From the NCBI GenBank assembly GCA_000296795.1, contig BAFH01000002.1:590686-654685 (forward strand): a DNA stretch of 64,000 nt, written 5' to 3'. Numbering within the stretch: the stretch's first letter is position 1; each line of letters begins with the position of its first letter. This document shows positions 52,995 to 62,880 of this stretch, piece after piece. Under the pieces are notes generated by a model that saw only the letters and a list, made by a program, of their open reading frames with translations, was not told where the DNA came from and searched no databases. Position numbers and translations under genes: made by a program. This stretch comes from Candidatus Jettenia caeni (GTDB taxonomy: Bacteria > Planctomycetota > Brocadiia > Brocadiales > Brocadiaceae).

Positions 52995-55577
52995 TTAAAA
53001 CAATGTTTTTCTTAAAATTGATTCGCTACGAGCCCCATAGTTATGATAGGAACGTATTTCATAAGATTCTTGAAGCGTATTTGGGTCAACGTATTTTATT
53101 TCACTATCGATTATTAAACCCGTAGAACGCTTGGTAAATGTGATTCTAAGTACTGAGACCCCATTACGAAAGTCAGTCTTCCATTGACTCGCATTGACTA
53201 AGTATTTCTCACCATTGCTGCTATCCCATGCTTCAATATGCATAACATTTTCTTTATCGAAGGAAATATGAAGCACTTGATTAGTATTATTGCTTCTATA
53301 CTTTCCAATGATACCTGTTTTATAAAATTGTAATTGTGGATTAGGGGGAAACCATATATATTCATCTGATCCCGTAAAACCCTTACCTGGAATTACTGTT
53401 AATTTAGGTTCAGACACCCAGCGAGTTATCGCTTCTTTTTTTGTCTCTCCCCCATATTGGGGATTGTGCGTTATAAGAACACTTGGAAGAGGCCCAGGTA
53501 CACCTGGATCTGTCACGATTTTAGATTTTTGTAACGTTACGACTACGAGGACGCCCTGGTCCGGGTGAGCCATTTGATATTCTTCGATTTTCGGTCGTAG
53601 CTTTTCTAGATCCGATTCTATGCGATATCGGATACCTAATTCGTTGAGACGTTCCAGAGCAGGGCCTATAAATTGAGCAACTGCTGCAGCACCAGCTTGG
53701 GCCCTCAAAACCCCCTTTGACCAAGTGAGACCTTCAACGAATAATGATGATTCCCCCCGTATGGCTACTCCTACATTCTTTGTAGCTGTCGTGGTCGGCT
53801 TGAGTGTCGAGGACTCGGTCGAGGGAGAGGGTTTGGGTGCGCTGGTCTCGTGGCTTGTATGCGGGGGAGGCTTAAGTACTTTTGGAGTTGCCTTGGAAGT
53901 CGATTTCCCGACGGAAGCTACTTTTGCCTTCGGAAAATATCCAAGCTCTAGCGAACCCTCCAACAACTCCGGACTTGTTGACGCCTTCACGGTTTTCGAA
54001 CCGGGGGTAAAGACTGCCCCGCGACCACTTGGTCGCACAGTGTGAGACTTGAGTGCCGAGGACTCAGTCGGAGTAACCGATGCAGGAACCTTGTCTTTGG
54101 GAGACGCAGTCGGTGTATAGGCGGTTGTTGCAAGAGGAACCTTAGGTGCAATGGGTTTGATGGATTTCTTTGCAATAGGTTTCGAACGCACTACGCGAGC
54201 TTTTATATGGGATGCACTAGGATTGAGAGGCCTTTTTCTTGCCGATGAGGCACCGCCAACATGAGGAACTTTATCGTTTAACTCGAATGGAACTAGTAGC
54301 ATCGTTTTCTCATCAATATCATGATGCCATGTTAATTTATTCTTTTTTCGATACTCTGCTACCTTTGTTTGGTTCTCAAATTTTTCCGGCTTCTGATAGG
54401 CAAGGCTTCTATCCGCTTGAGCAAAGTCTTTGTCATCATTCCCGGTCATATTAGGAATGATGGCACGCTCTACTGCCCATTGGGAAAAGTCTACTTTTCC
54501 ATTTCGGAACGGTATGGGTTTATAATTTGTAATTTTGTTCACTTCTTCGATCTCCGAATACCAAAGTGCATGACCACGTTCTCCTCCCCAATAACCTCCT
54601 TTACCCTTAATTACTTTTTCAGTTCCCCGTGGTAATTTTGTCCCTTTTGGAATATCCGGGGCCGCAATCTCCTTAACAGCCTGACTCTCAGGTGATTCTG
54701 ATGAAAATACACGTTTTATTGTTGTTGCCGATTGAGCTTCTGCATAAATTCCTTTAATATCAATTTCTCTTTGAAGCTTTATCTTAAGATCAGCAAGTGC
54801 ATCATCAACTTTTCCATATTGTGAAAAAAACTCTATTACTGCCTTCCTATCCTTTAATCCAAGGGCAGTCCAATCGATACCAAATCGTTCCATTAAATTA
54901 ACTATATCATTGAGTTTACCTTTCTGCGAATTATTAAACTTTGGAAGTTCTTGTCCCTGGTCTAATGGCTGTCGAGCCAGCCCTGGTGCACTGGCTCCCG
55001 TAACTTGAATAGACACGGAGCTCTGTGCTAAGGTCAATGCGGCCTGATCTGCGGCTTGTTCCAGCATGCTTTCTGAAAGAGGGACCGAAGCACAAATCCT
55101 TCCTCTGTCTTGTTGTATTACATGTGCCAATTCATGTGCCAGGAGTTGTTTTCCTGCTGCCGTCTCCGGTTGATAGTAGCCTGATCCAAACACCACATCT
55201 TTGCCTACTGTATAGGCTTTAGCGTTTAGTACATCCGCCGATTTTGCGCTCGGTATATCATTATGCATACGTACCAAGCTAAAATCATATCCAAATCGCG
55301 ATTCCATAAAATCACGAGTTATTTGGCCGAGAGGCTGACTGCCACTGTTTAATACAGCTCTTACAATTGGTGGTACACTTTTATCAAATTTCGCAAATGC
55401 ATAAGCGTTTGGTTGCAATAAATGGCTGACTGCCTGATTCCCAACAGCATGTTGTAAGGCCAAGATACTTGCCTGAGGATCAGCCATATTTGATAGGGGA
55501 GTCTGTTCATATGAATGCCCCTTGTTCTGCGTGCTATGTTTGTCCTTCGCTGATTTTGTTAAAGTAAGTTTACCCAT
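52995..55577 (-). CDS. DUF4157-WHH nuclease protein, probable eCIS cargo toxin
   Basis: An 860-residue multidomain protein. DUF4157 is at about residues 65-165 (LGQITRDFMESRFGYDFSLV, then LLAHELAHVIQQ with HELAH near 149). A WHH/HNH-superfamily nuclease follows at about 325-440: YWGGERGHALWYSEIEEVNK, then LTWHHDIDEKTMLLVP near 416 and HVGG. A 200-residue Pro/Thr/Lys-rich linker leads to a C-terminal domain (650-860) I cannot name. This layout resembles eCIS toxins, where DUF4157 aids loading. No immunity gene is evident. It is between the AAA ATPase and cap genes. Confidence 0.8.
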   Translation of the reverse strand: MGKLTLTKSAKDKHSTQNKGHSYEQTPLSNMADPQASILALQHAVGNQAVSHLLQPNAYAFAKFDKSVPPIVRAVLNSGSQPLGQITRDFMESRFGYDFSLVRMHNDIPSAKSADVLNAKAYTVGKDVVFGSGYYQPETAAGKQLLAHELAHVIQQDRGRICASVPLSESMLEQAADQAALTLAQSSVSIQVTGASAPGLARQPLDQGQELPKFNNSQKGKLNDIVNLMERFGIDWTALGLKDRKAVIEFFSQYGKVDDALADLKIKLQREIDIKGIYAEAQSATTIKRVFSSESPESQAVKEIAAPDIPKGTKLPRGTEKVIKGKGGYWGGERGHALWYSEIEEVNKITNYKPIPFRNGKVDFSQWAVERAIIPNMTGNDDKDFAQADRSLAYQKPEKFENQTKVAEYRKKNKLTWHHDIDEKTMLLVPFELNDKVPHVGGASSARKRPLNPSASHIKARVVRSKPIAKKSIKPIAPKVPLATTAYTPTASPKDKVPASVTPTESSALKSHTVRPSGRGAVFTPGSKTVKASTSPELLEGSLELGYFPKAKVASVGKSTSKATPKVLKPPPHTSHETSAPKPSPSTESSTLKPTTTATKNVGVAIRGESSLFVEGLTWSKGVLRAQAGAAAVAQFIGPALERLNELGIRYRIESDLEKLRPKIEEYQMAHPDQGVLVVVTLQKSKIVTDPGVPGPLPSVLITHNPQYGGETKKEAITRWVSEPKLTVIPGKGFTGSDEYIWFPPNPQLQFYKTGIIGKYRSNNTNQVLHISFDKENVMHIEAWDSSNGEKYLVNASQWKTDFRNGVSVLRITFTKRSTGLIIDSEIKYVDPNTLQESYEIRSYHNYGARSESILRKTLF

Positions 55578-55610
55578 AAGTTAATTTTTCTATATTCAAT
55601 TGTTTATTAT

Positions 55611-57908
55611 TCACTCTTTAGTAACAATTGCCCGACTATAGGAACCATAAAGTTCTGTTTCAGATAAGGTTTTGCCGAGTTTCTGATACTCCCTTTGTGT
55701 AGCATGGAAAAGGTGTTCCATCTTCACAACCTTACCATCGGCTGCTGCCAGAAATGATGCTGCCAATGCAATATTTTTTATATTTCCTCCACTTAGTTTG
55801 AATCGATGAGCTAAAAGATTCAAGTCTACACTCTCTGCTAGAGGAACCTCCGATGGCCAAATCTTGGTCCATATGCGTTTGCGATTTGCCTCATCGGGAA
55901 ACGGAAAATGGACGACGAAGGCCAGACGGCGTACAAACGCTTCATCAAGGTTCTGACACAGGTTTGTTGCAAGAATAGCAATACCCTCGTACTGCTCCAT
56001 CTTCTGAAGGAGATAAGAAATCTCAATATTAGCATAGCGATCGTGGGAGTCATGTACCTCAGAACGTCTACCAAAGAGCGCGTCTGCCTCATCAAAGAAA
56101 AGAACAGCGTTGGCATTCTCGGCCGTAGCAAAGATACTATTCAAATTCTTCTCGGTTTCGCCAATATATTTGCTAACAACCTGCGAAAGGTCGATCTTGT
56201 AAAGATCAAGCCCCAATTCATGAGCAATGATTTCAGCGGCCATGGTTTTACCGGTACCTGACGAGCCGGCAAATAATGCACTGATTCCCTTACCAAGAGA
56301 AAGTTTTTGGCCAAATCCCCATTCACCCATTACGTGGTGGCGATAAGAGACCCTCTGACAAATCTCCCATAATTGGGTAAGGGCATCATCGGGTAGCACG
56401 ATATCATCCCAGGTATATTTTGGCTCTATCTTACTCGCAAGGGTATTTAACTTTGAATCCGATTGGGCACGACATGCGGCATAAAGGTCTGCCATCGTAA
56501 TCTGCTCATTTCCGTGCAAGCGCCAGTGTGTATGATTCTCCAAAGCAGTGAGGGCATCCCGAATCTGGCCCGGAGTAAATCGGAACTTGCTGGCTAATGC
56601 CCCCAAATCCACGTCGCTTGCAAGTTGATAACGCCTACTGAGATGGCTCTCCCAAATGTATTTCCTTGCTTTATCACCAGGAATTGGAAGTTCTATGTCA
56701 ATGAACAGAGGTTCGACAGGCTCGCACCAGGTATGAGCGTTCAACAACCCTTGCAACTTCCAGGGTCTGTTGCCTAGAAGAAATAAGGTCAATCCAGAAA
56801 ATTTTTGAATCATTTCAAGGAAGGATCTCAAGTGGAAATGATGTTTCTCATCATCGGCAAGCAGGCAATCAAAATTCTGCAGGCAAAGGGCCGTTGATTG
56901 CAGCACGGCCTCTCGATACAATACCCCTACTATCTCTTCAAAAGGCAGTTGTCCATGCAGCATTTTTCTCATATCGCTCATAATCAAAGAGATTCCAAAG
57001 TCATGGCAAACTGCCTCGGTCAGAGATCGTTTCCCTGATCCATAAGGTCCATAAAAATAGAATATCACATTTTGCTGGGCAGGCTTTTTCTTACTGAAAT
57101 ATGAACTGATAAACCTTTGCATCCGGCTCTTAATTTCCTCAGCTACCATTACCTGGTCCCACTCCAACTGAGGGGTAACTATTTCAACAGCAGACCCAAG
57201 ACAGGCATCTATCTGTCCGAACCCTAAAAGGAAGTTTACGATTCGGTCATTCAGTTTGGGAAAACGCGATAGCAGAGGTGTTTGACCATCTGATGAGTTA
57301 TCGATAATTTGTAAGAGTTGATATTTTCGTAAAGTTGCCTGTGGATCAAACACCAATCGTGCTCTTAGTTTCTCTTCTGTTGTATTACAGAGCAAGCTGA
57401 GCACGAGGTCAACGCCCGGTTTTTTACGTGCTATATCATCTTGCAGGTAGGCATAGAGTTTCTCGTATTTACGATCAAGTTCTGTCGCCAGGCAGATGAT
57501 TAAACATTGCTCTTCAAAAGGGGTAAGATGGAAAAGTTGTGAGAGATGTGGTAATGATAAATACACACCTTCCCAGAGGCTGGCGGTTCGTCGTGCTTGA
57601 ATTTGGGATTCCAATTGATTTAAGCTATTAACTACTGGATGATTCTCAGAATCATTGTGATTCGTTAGGTTTTCATCGGTTAACTGACCGATATCCGTTC
57701 TTAGCAGGCAGTTAATCTCTTCTTCTGTAATAACCAATCCCTTGAAATGTTCCAATGGATTTACTGGAGACTTGCTTCGCTGTCTGATCATTTGCAAATA
57801 GATGAGTAAATCTAATCGCTTAAGCTCATCAGAAAGATATTCCCAGCTATTTGCATAAGCCACTTTGTTATTTACGATTTTTTGTATATTTTCGGTAACC
57901 TCAGGCAT
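55611..57908 (-). CDS. eCIS AAA+ ATPase (Afp15 type)
   Basis: A 765-residue ATPase. The C-terminal AAA+ domain has Walker A FAGSSGTGKTMAAE, Walker B AVLFFDEADALFGRRSEV, and RRLAFVVHFPFPD as sensor/Arg-finger region. A second, more divergent P-loop (YFYGPYGSGKRSL) lies near residue 295, and an N-terminal ~200-residue helical region with LTPFEEQCLIICLATELDRK is typical of the family. ATG 57908 follows GTTGGAAATAGTC; an in-frame TTG lies four codons upstream. In Afp/PVC this ATPase is needed for particle assembly. It is 17 bases after the STAND gene end. Confidence 0.93.
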   Translation of the reverse strand: MPEVTENIQKIVNNKVAYANSWEYLSDELKRLDLLIYLQMIRQRSKSPVNPLEHFKGLVITEEEINCLLRTDIGQLTDENLTNHNDSENHPVVNSLNQLESQIQARRTASLWEGVYLSLPHLSQLFHLTPFEEQCLIICLATELDRKYEKLYAYLQDDIARKKPGVDLVLSLLCNTTEEKLRARLVFDPQATLRKYQLLQIIDNSSDGQTPLLSRFPKLNDRIVNFLLGFGQIDACLGSAVEIVTPQLEWDQVMVAEEIKSRMQRFISSYFSKKKPAQQNVIFYFYGPYGSGKRSLTEAVCHDFGISLIMSDMRKMLHGQLPFEEIVGVLYREAVLQSTALCLQNFDCLLADDEKHHFHLRSFLEMIQKFSGLTLFLLGNRPWKLQGLLNAHTWCEPVEPLFIDIELPIPGDKARKYIWESHLSRRYQLASDVDLGALASKFRFTPGQIRDALTALENHTHWRLHGNEQITMADLYAACRAQSDSKLNTLASKIEPKYTWDDIVLPDDALTQLWEICQRVSYRHHVMGEWGFGQKLSLGKGISALFAGSSGTGKTMAAEIIAHELGLDLYKIDLSQVVSKYIGETEKNLNSIFATAENANAVLFFDEADALFGRRSEVHDSHDRYANIEISYLLQKMEQYEGIAILATNLCQNLDEAFVRRLAFVVHFPFPDEANRKRIWTKIWPSEVPLAESVDLNLLAHRFKLSGGNIKNIALAASFLAAADGKVVKMEHLFHATQREYQKLGKTLSETELYGSYSRAIVTKE

Positions 57909-57937
57909 GACTATTTCCAACTTTTAACAAAGTAATA

Positions 57938-60900
57938 TCAATTTGTCTGTTCTTTCATCAACTGCCCTTTGAGATATCGGGCCATATGGTATTCATAATA
58001 GATAGGAATTCGAGTTTCTTGAACTTTTTCTAATCGGTCCAACATTCGTTCTTTACGGGTGGTAGGATTACCACTGATTCCTTGAAGTAACGCATCATAA
58101 AAATAAGCTTCACAGCGAAGTCCTTCAAGCGATTGTCCTAAGCAACTTAGCGTTGAGTGTTCAAATATCTCTCGATCCTCGAGTGGACCGAAAATCATGT
58201 TGGATTGGATATTACCCAAATAATATCCAATAAGCATCTCTTTCCATACTTTGGCATCACCCTGTCCCATGCGCTCAGACCATGTATTAGGATCAATAGT
58301 CTTCCACCGTTCAAATAAGATATCTTGACCCTCTTCGGTTTTCCCTTTTGTACTCAAAGACCAAGAAAGCATCATCCGGATATAGTCAGTATATTCATGG
58401 GAAGTGTCAATGAAGTACCTCCCTACGTACTCATATTCACCCTCGCGGGTTAGAATCTGTGCTAATGCTGCAAGATAAAGTATATCAGGATTATCACGCT
58501 GAGGGCCGTTCATAACCTCTTTTGCCAGTTTAACTGCTAAATCGATTTGCAATCTTGCTAAATGAACGAAGAACTTCTCATATAGCAAATTCTGATGTTC
58601 ACCCGAGTTATGTAAACCTTCTTCCACTATATTGGCTGCCTGTTCATAGTCATTCATTAAAATAAATACATCCGCAAGGGATTTATAAATATCATCCAAT
58701 ACAGGCCACCCAGTTTTATCTATATTTGACAGAACGGAAGATTTCAATTCATTAAGTAAATCTTTTGCTTGTTTGCAAAACTGCTCACGGTTTTTTTGTT
58801 CATAGATAGCCATATTGATACATGCTTGTGCATCGAAATAATTGTGCCATGAGAGCATTCGTTCACGGTCATCTATCATATTCAGTAATGAAATATTGTT
58901 CTTAGCCTTGATGAGCCAATTGTGTGCATTCATTATGTCTGCTCCACTTATACTCTGACCCATCAACAGTTGTCCCAATAGAGAAGGAATCCAGTAACTT
59001 TTTGGGCGCTGCTTTGCCAATGTTTCAAGCATTGATAAAAACCAGCGTGGATAGTTCCCGGTATAAACATTATTTATCAGTTCTTCAAACGCAATAGATG
59101 CCTTATCCTCCTTCCATTTCTGGAAGGCGCTTACCAGCAATTCATCGATTTGATTAAATTGTTCATGTGGAGAAAAACTTTGGGCGTTGTCAGCAAGTAT
59201 CCAAAAAGCCAAGAGATATTCATCATCAGGGGACCATATTTCCTCACGATCATGATGTTGTTTTATGAGAAGTTCTTGAATTTCACCTTTTTTACTGGTA
59301 AGTCCTTCTGCTTTATACCTTGATAATAAACATAATTGGATTTTGCGCCTTAGGTCAGAATTTATACTTTGTTCAAAATGTTCTCGAAATTCTTCAAGTT
59401 CACAACGGACAATTACATCTGCATAACTGTTCCATGTGGAAACGTTACCAGCAGAAGGCAAAGACTTGCTTTCATTAAGCGGCATCCGTACCTGTTCTTT
59501 CAGTGATAATTGGGGAGCTTTTGCATATAAATGCAAAAAGGTATAAAGCGCAGCAACACTGTTGTCTTTCACAGCTTTTTGAAATAAATGTTCTGCCTCA
59601 TCAATATTTTCACTATGAAGTTTCTGAATACCATCTTTTATTAGTTTGTAAACTTTTTTTTCTTGTATTCCTTTGTAGGGTGGATAAAGGCGCGCATTTT
59701 GAGTTTGGCGCAAATAATTGGAAATCTCCTCACCATCCAACCGATTTTTTACTACATTTACCCAGAATACTAGCGACCCAAGCAACCATGATGGATAGCG
59801 TATGGTTTGTCCTGATAGGTTATCCTGTATATTCGTGGTTACACTTTCAATTTCATGGATACCCCTTTTATCTGATGCTATCACAGCTCGTAAAATTTGC
59901 TTGAGATCAGTGAGTGTGTATTGTGCCTCAACCCAATTGCAAAGAGCTTTGGGAAGGCCTTCTAATATTTCTTGTACATTTTCGGCTGACAGCCATTTTG
60001 CACGCCATTCAATAAGCTGTTCAAGTAGTTCTTTTGAGAAATACTCTACAACACCAACATCTGGCTGTATCGGTTTAGTCGATACATCCTTACCCGACTG
60101 ATTCAATATTTCTATCATAAATTCATTTTCTTTCAAATCGATACCTTCACGAAACCTAACACCGGGTGGCGTTACTCCAAATTTCTTGTAAATATCTCCA
60201 CGAACTTCTGCTATAGATTCTAATACCTCCGTAGTCAGTGAGTTATCATCGGGTCGTCTAAAATAATTAAGCAATCCCTTACCAAGATACACACGAATGG
60301 GAAGTTGAAAAGTAGGAAGGGAATAACCATCTGTTTTGTCATAATCTTTTTTATCATAATATGTATCTTTAACACCTGCTTGTATGACCTCTCTTTTACG
60401 CTTCGATCCTGTTAGCTTGTTACAAGGTTCCGTCTTTTTAAACAGATCTTCCATTATTTTCTCTGCCGCCTCTTGTGCATTAAAATCAGAGGATGGATAT
60501 TTTGCCAATGCATCTAGCAGTTGTGCGATTTGCGTTATTGGGAACTCTGTCAGTGGATATTTTTTTTCAGAATTCTTTTTTATCACTTCAATAAGTACTT
60601 TTTGTACATCATCAAGGCTATCACGAGCGAAAAGCATTTCTTCTATGGTTTGTGGAATATAAGCTCGCAAAGATTCAATAGCTCCAGTAGTAAGTATGGC
60701 GATATATTGAGAGTTTTCGCTCAGCTCTTTGTTCAATTCTTTACATAATGAGTACATAACCGTCTTTTCTGGTGGATACACTTGCCATGGAATTGCCTTC
60801 CATAAAGGCAAAGTCCAACGTGGTACAGATAACACAGTTTCCTTGTCAGCCGCTATCCACTCCCATTCATGGTTTCCATTGTCATAAAAATTCATAATGG

Positions 60901-62872
60901 ATTCAGGTAAGTTTTGGGTAGGTATCCAGATTTGATCCCAAGATATAGATACTTCCAAAGGTTTTTTTCCGGATCTTTGTTTTCCAGTTTTCTGTTCTAT
61001 GAGTTTTTGTTCTCTGAGAGATTGTGGTTCTTTTTTTTCACTTTTCTCATAAGAACCTTCAGGAGGATTGGGTAATCTGATGCAGATTTTATCTGAGGAT
61101 AAATTTTCATCTTCCTCAAATTTCAGGCGTAAAGGTACTGGTATTCCAAATGATGAGAAAAAATTACCGGCAATGTTTTTCCAGTAATATTGTAATTGTG
61201 ACTTATCAAGAAATTTAGAGTTAAATTTTAGAATAAATAAATATTTGTCACTTGATGTTTTTATTGAAGAATTATCACTCTCATAATATTCTGTCTCACT
61301 TTGCTCTTTTTCAGTATCGAATGATGATTCTAATGAAGATTTGTTAACTCCATAAAATTTTATAATAATATCTTTTACCTCTCTAAGGTAGTTCAAGAGG
61401 CTCTCTAGCCTTTGGCAATCCTGTTTCCTCCAAAGATATGATACGTATGAGAAGATACTTGTAGGTGGAGGATTCCAAAGATATGATGCTACTTTATAAA
61501 GATCACCATCAACACATTTATTGAGGTAATCGTAATTCTTTCCATCATACTTTTTTTTAAGAACTTCAATTATTTTATCCGTGTTCTGATGATACTCATA
61601 TTTGTGCAAAAGAAATTGTATACCCAATATTGAAGGACATGAAATTACGAGCAGTACAATGATTAATTTCACATAGGTCCGTTTTAGGGCACTCTTATTC
61701 CAGCTTCTGTTGGAGTTCTGAATTGGGGTAATGAATCGATCATGAGCCAGTTCATACCATTGGGCACCTGCACGGGTCTCAGAACGAATGATGTGTTCTT
61801 GTTGCAAAACTTCTACTGCCTTATTTGGAACTCCACCGGTGCATTTACTTTTCTCGTCACAAAAAACGGTACCACGGGTTCCTGCAGGAGTGATAAGTTT
61901 TTCATCAAACCACCTACGTAATCTTCTTTCCTTGACGTGTTTCTTGGTTTTTTTGATCGCATTTTCGTAATATCTTTTGAGTACCTCATCTACATCTATG
62001 TACTTTATGAGAAGATCAGATGTGATCTTAGTAACTCCTGGTGGCAAATTGTTAAAGAGATCATAGCAGAGAACCTGAAGCTGCACAGGTTCAACAAATT
62101 GTCCAATGGTATCTTTTGAACCTTTTACCCTGATCTTAAGCAATTCTTCCACAAGATGTTCAGCTACCCCTTCTGCAAATGTGTAGCCAGTGCCATCTAA
62201 TGGCTTGCTGACCGCTTCGCATGCCGCTTTTTCTCTTAAACGCTCTAACGGATAACGGATACGTAGCCTTTTGGGCAGGAAATCGACATAAGGGTCTAAA
62301 TTTGCAAGAAAATCTTCTCTGATGATAAATAGAACTCGTAATAGATGATCAGCCTCAAGGGCGGAGTTTACTTGACGAAAAAAATCTTCTCGTTCCTTCC
62401 AATGTTCTGGATATGAAGTAAATATTTCCTCGAATTGATCGAAAATGGCTACTCTCAAAACTGGACGATCTTTTTTATCCTTTCCACGTTTGAATTTTTC
62501 CAAAAAGGTTATAAGAGAGAAGGAGAGAAGCGATCTGGGATTTTCAATCTCTCCTACCCAGCTCGACAAAGTGTTAAAGACGTAGATGTTAAATTTTTCT
62601 TTGGGATCCAGATCTTCTGGCTCAAAGCCATGCACCCTAGCAACAGGGAGCACTTGACACTTATCAGCCTTGAGTAGAGGAATGACTCCAGCATTCATGA
62701 GTGATGTCTTGCCAGCTCCTGACTGGGCATAAAGTAGAACTGTACGATGGGCAATAATGAGAGACGCAAGTTCTTCTATTTCACGATCACGCCCAAAAAA
62801 CGGGCATGGATCTTCCTCTTTAAAAGGACGTGGTCCCGGGTAAGGATTAATATTCGTTGTTTTACCAAACAT
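57938..62872 (-). CDS. STAND-type ATPase with two FlhA-like domains and TPR tail
   Basis: A 1644-residue protein. The N-terminus is a novel-STAND NTPase: PGPRPFKEEDPCPFFGRDRE, Walker A AQSGAGKTSLMNAG near residue 50, Walker B RVAIFDQFEEIF. A single membrane segment (LIIVLLVISCPSILGIQFLL) lies near 400. Two repeats of a region resembling the FlhA cytoplasmic domain follow: near 584 FFSSFGIPVPLRLKFEEDEN and near 900 FGVTPPGVRFREGIDLKENE, each followed by a helical segment like the FlhA 'VQKLLDxL' part. TPR-like helices fill about 1090-1640. It is in line with the eCIS genes and just after SIR2. Function is unknown; signalling ATPase or export-linked scaffold. Confidence 0.75.
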   Translation of the reverse strand: MFGKTTNINPYPGPRPFKEEDPCPFFGRDREIEELASLIIAHRTVLLYAQSGAGKTSLMNAGVIPLLKADKCQVLPVARVHGFEPEDLDPKEKFNIYVFNTLSSWVGEIENPRSLLSFSLITFLEKFKRGKDKKDRPVLRVAIFDQFEEIFTSYPEHWKEREDFFRQVNSALEADHLLRVLFIIREDFLANLDPYVDFLPKRLRIRYPLERLREKAACEAVSKPLDGTGYTFAEGVAEHLVEELLKIRVKGSKDTIGQFVEPVQLQVLCYDLFNNLPPGVTKITSDLLIKYIDVDEVLKRYYENAIKKTKKHVKERRLRRWFDEKLITPAGTRGTVFCDEKSKCTGGVPNKAVEVLQQEHIIRSETRAGAQWYELAHDRFITPIQNSNRSWNKSALKRTYVKLIIVLLVISCPSILGIQFLLHKYEYHQNTDKIIEVLKKKYDGKNYDYLNKCVDGDLYKVASYLWNPPPTSIFSYVSYLWRKQDCQRLESLLNYLREVKDIIIKFYGVNKSSLESSFDTEKEQSETEYYESDNSSIKTSSDKYLFILKFNSKFLDKSQLQYYWKNIAGNFFSSFGIPVPLRLKFEEDENLSSDKICIRLPNPPEGSYEKSEKKEPQSLREQKLIEQKTGKQRSGKKPLEVSISWDQIWIPTQNLPESIMNFYDNGNHEWEWIAADKETVLSVPRWTLPLWKAIPWQVYPPEKTVMYSLCKELNKELSENSQYIAILTTGAIESLRAYIPQTIEEMLFARDSLDDVQKVLIEVIKKNSEKKYPLTEFPITQIAQLLDALAKYPSSDFNAQEAAEKIMEDLFKKTEPCNKLTGSKRKREVIQAGVKDTYYDKKDYDKTDGYSLPTFQLPIRVYLGKGLLNYFRRPDDNSLTTEVLESIAEVRGDIYKKFGVTPPGVRFREGIDLKENEFMIEILNQSGKDVSTKPIQPDVGVVEYFSKELLEQLIEWRAKWLSAENVQEILEGLPKALCNWVEAQYTLTDLKQILRAVIASDKRGIHEIESVTTNIQDNLSGQTIRYPSWLLGSLVFWVNVVKNRLDGEEISNYLRQTQNARLYPPYKGIQEKKVYKLIKDGIQKLHSENIDEAEHLFQKAVKDNSVAALYTFLHLYAKAPQLSLKEQVRMPLNESKSLPSAGNVSTWNSYADVIVRCELEEFREHFEQSINSDLRRKIQLCLLSRYKAEGLTSKKGEIQELLIKQHHDREEIWSPDDEYLLAFWILADNAQSFSPHEQFNQIDELLVSAFQKWKEDKASIAFEELINNVYTGNYPRWFLSMLETLAKQRPKSYWIPSLLGQLLMGQSISGADIMNAHNWLIKAKNNISLLNMIDDRERMLSWHNYFDAQACINMAIYEQKNREQFCKQAKDLLNELKSSVLSNIDKTGWPVLDDIYKSLADVFILMNDYEQAANIVEEGLHNSGEHQNLLYEKFFVHLARLQIDLAVKLAKEVMNGPQRDNPDILYLAALAQILTREGEYEYVGRYFIDTSHEYTDYIRMMLSWSLSTKGKTEEGQDILFERWKTIDPNTWSERMGQGDAKVWKEMLIGYYLGNIQSNMIFGPLEDREIFEHSTLSCLGQSLEGLRCEAYFYDALLQGISGNPTTRKERMLDRLEKVQETRIPIYYEYHMARYLKGQLMKEQTN

Positions 62873-62880
62873 AGGAAAAT

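Noticed and set aside
36928-57920. Contractile cluster interpreted as a prophage or type VI secretion system
   Set aside because: No capsid, portal, terminase or integrase and no TssJLM membrane complex or ClpV; AAA+ ATPase, DUF4255 and DUF4157 fit eCIS.
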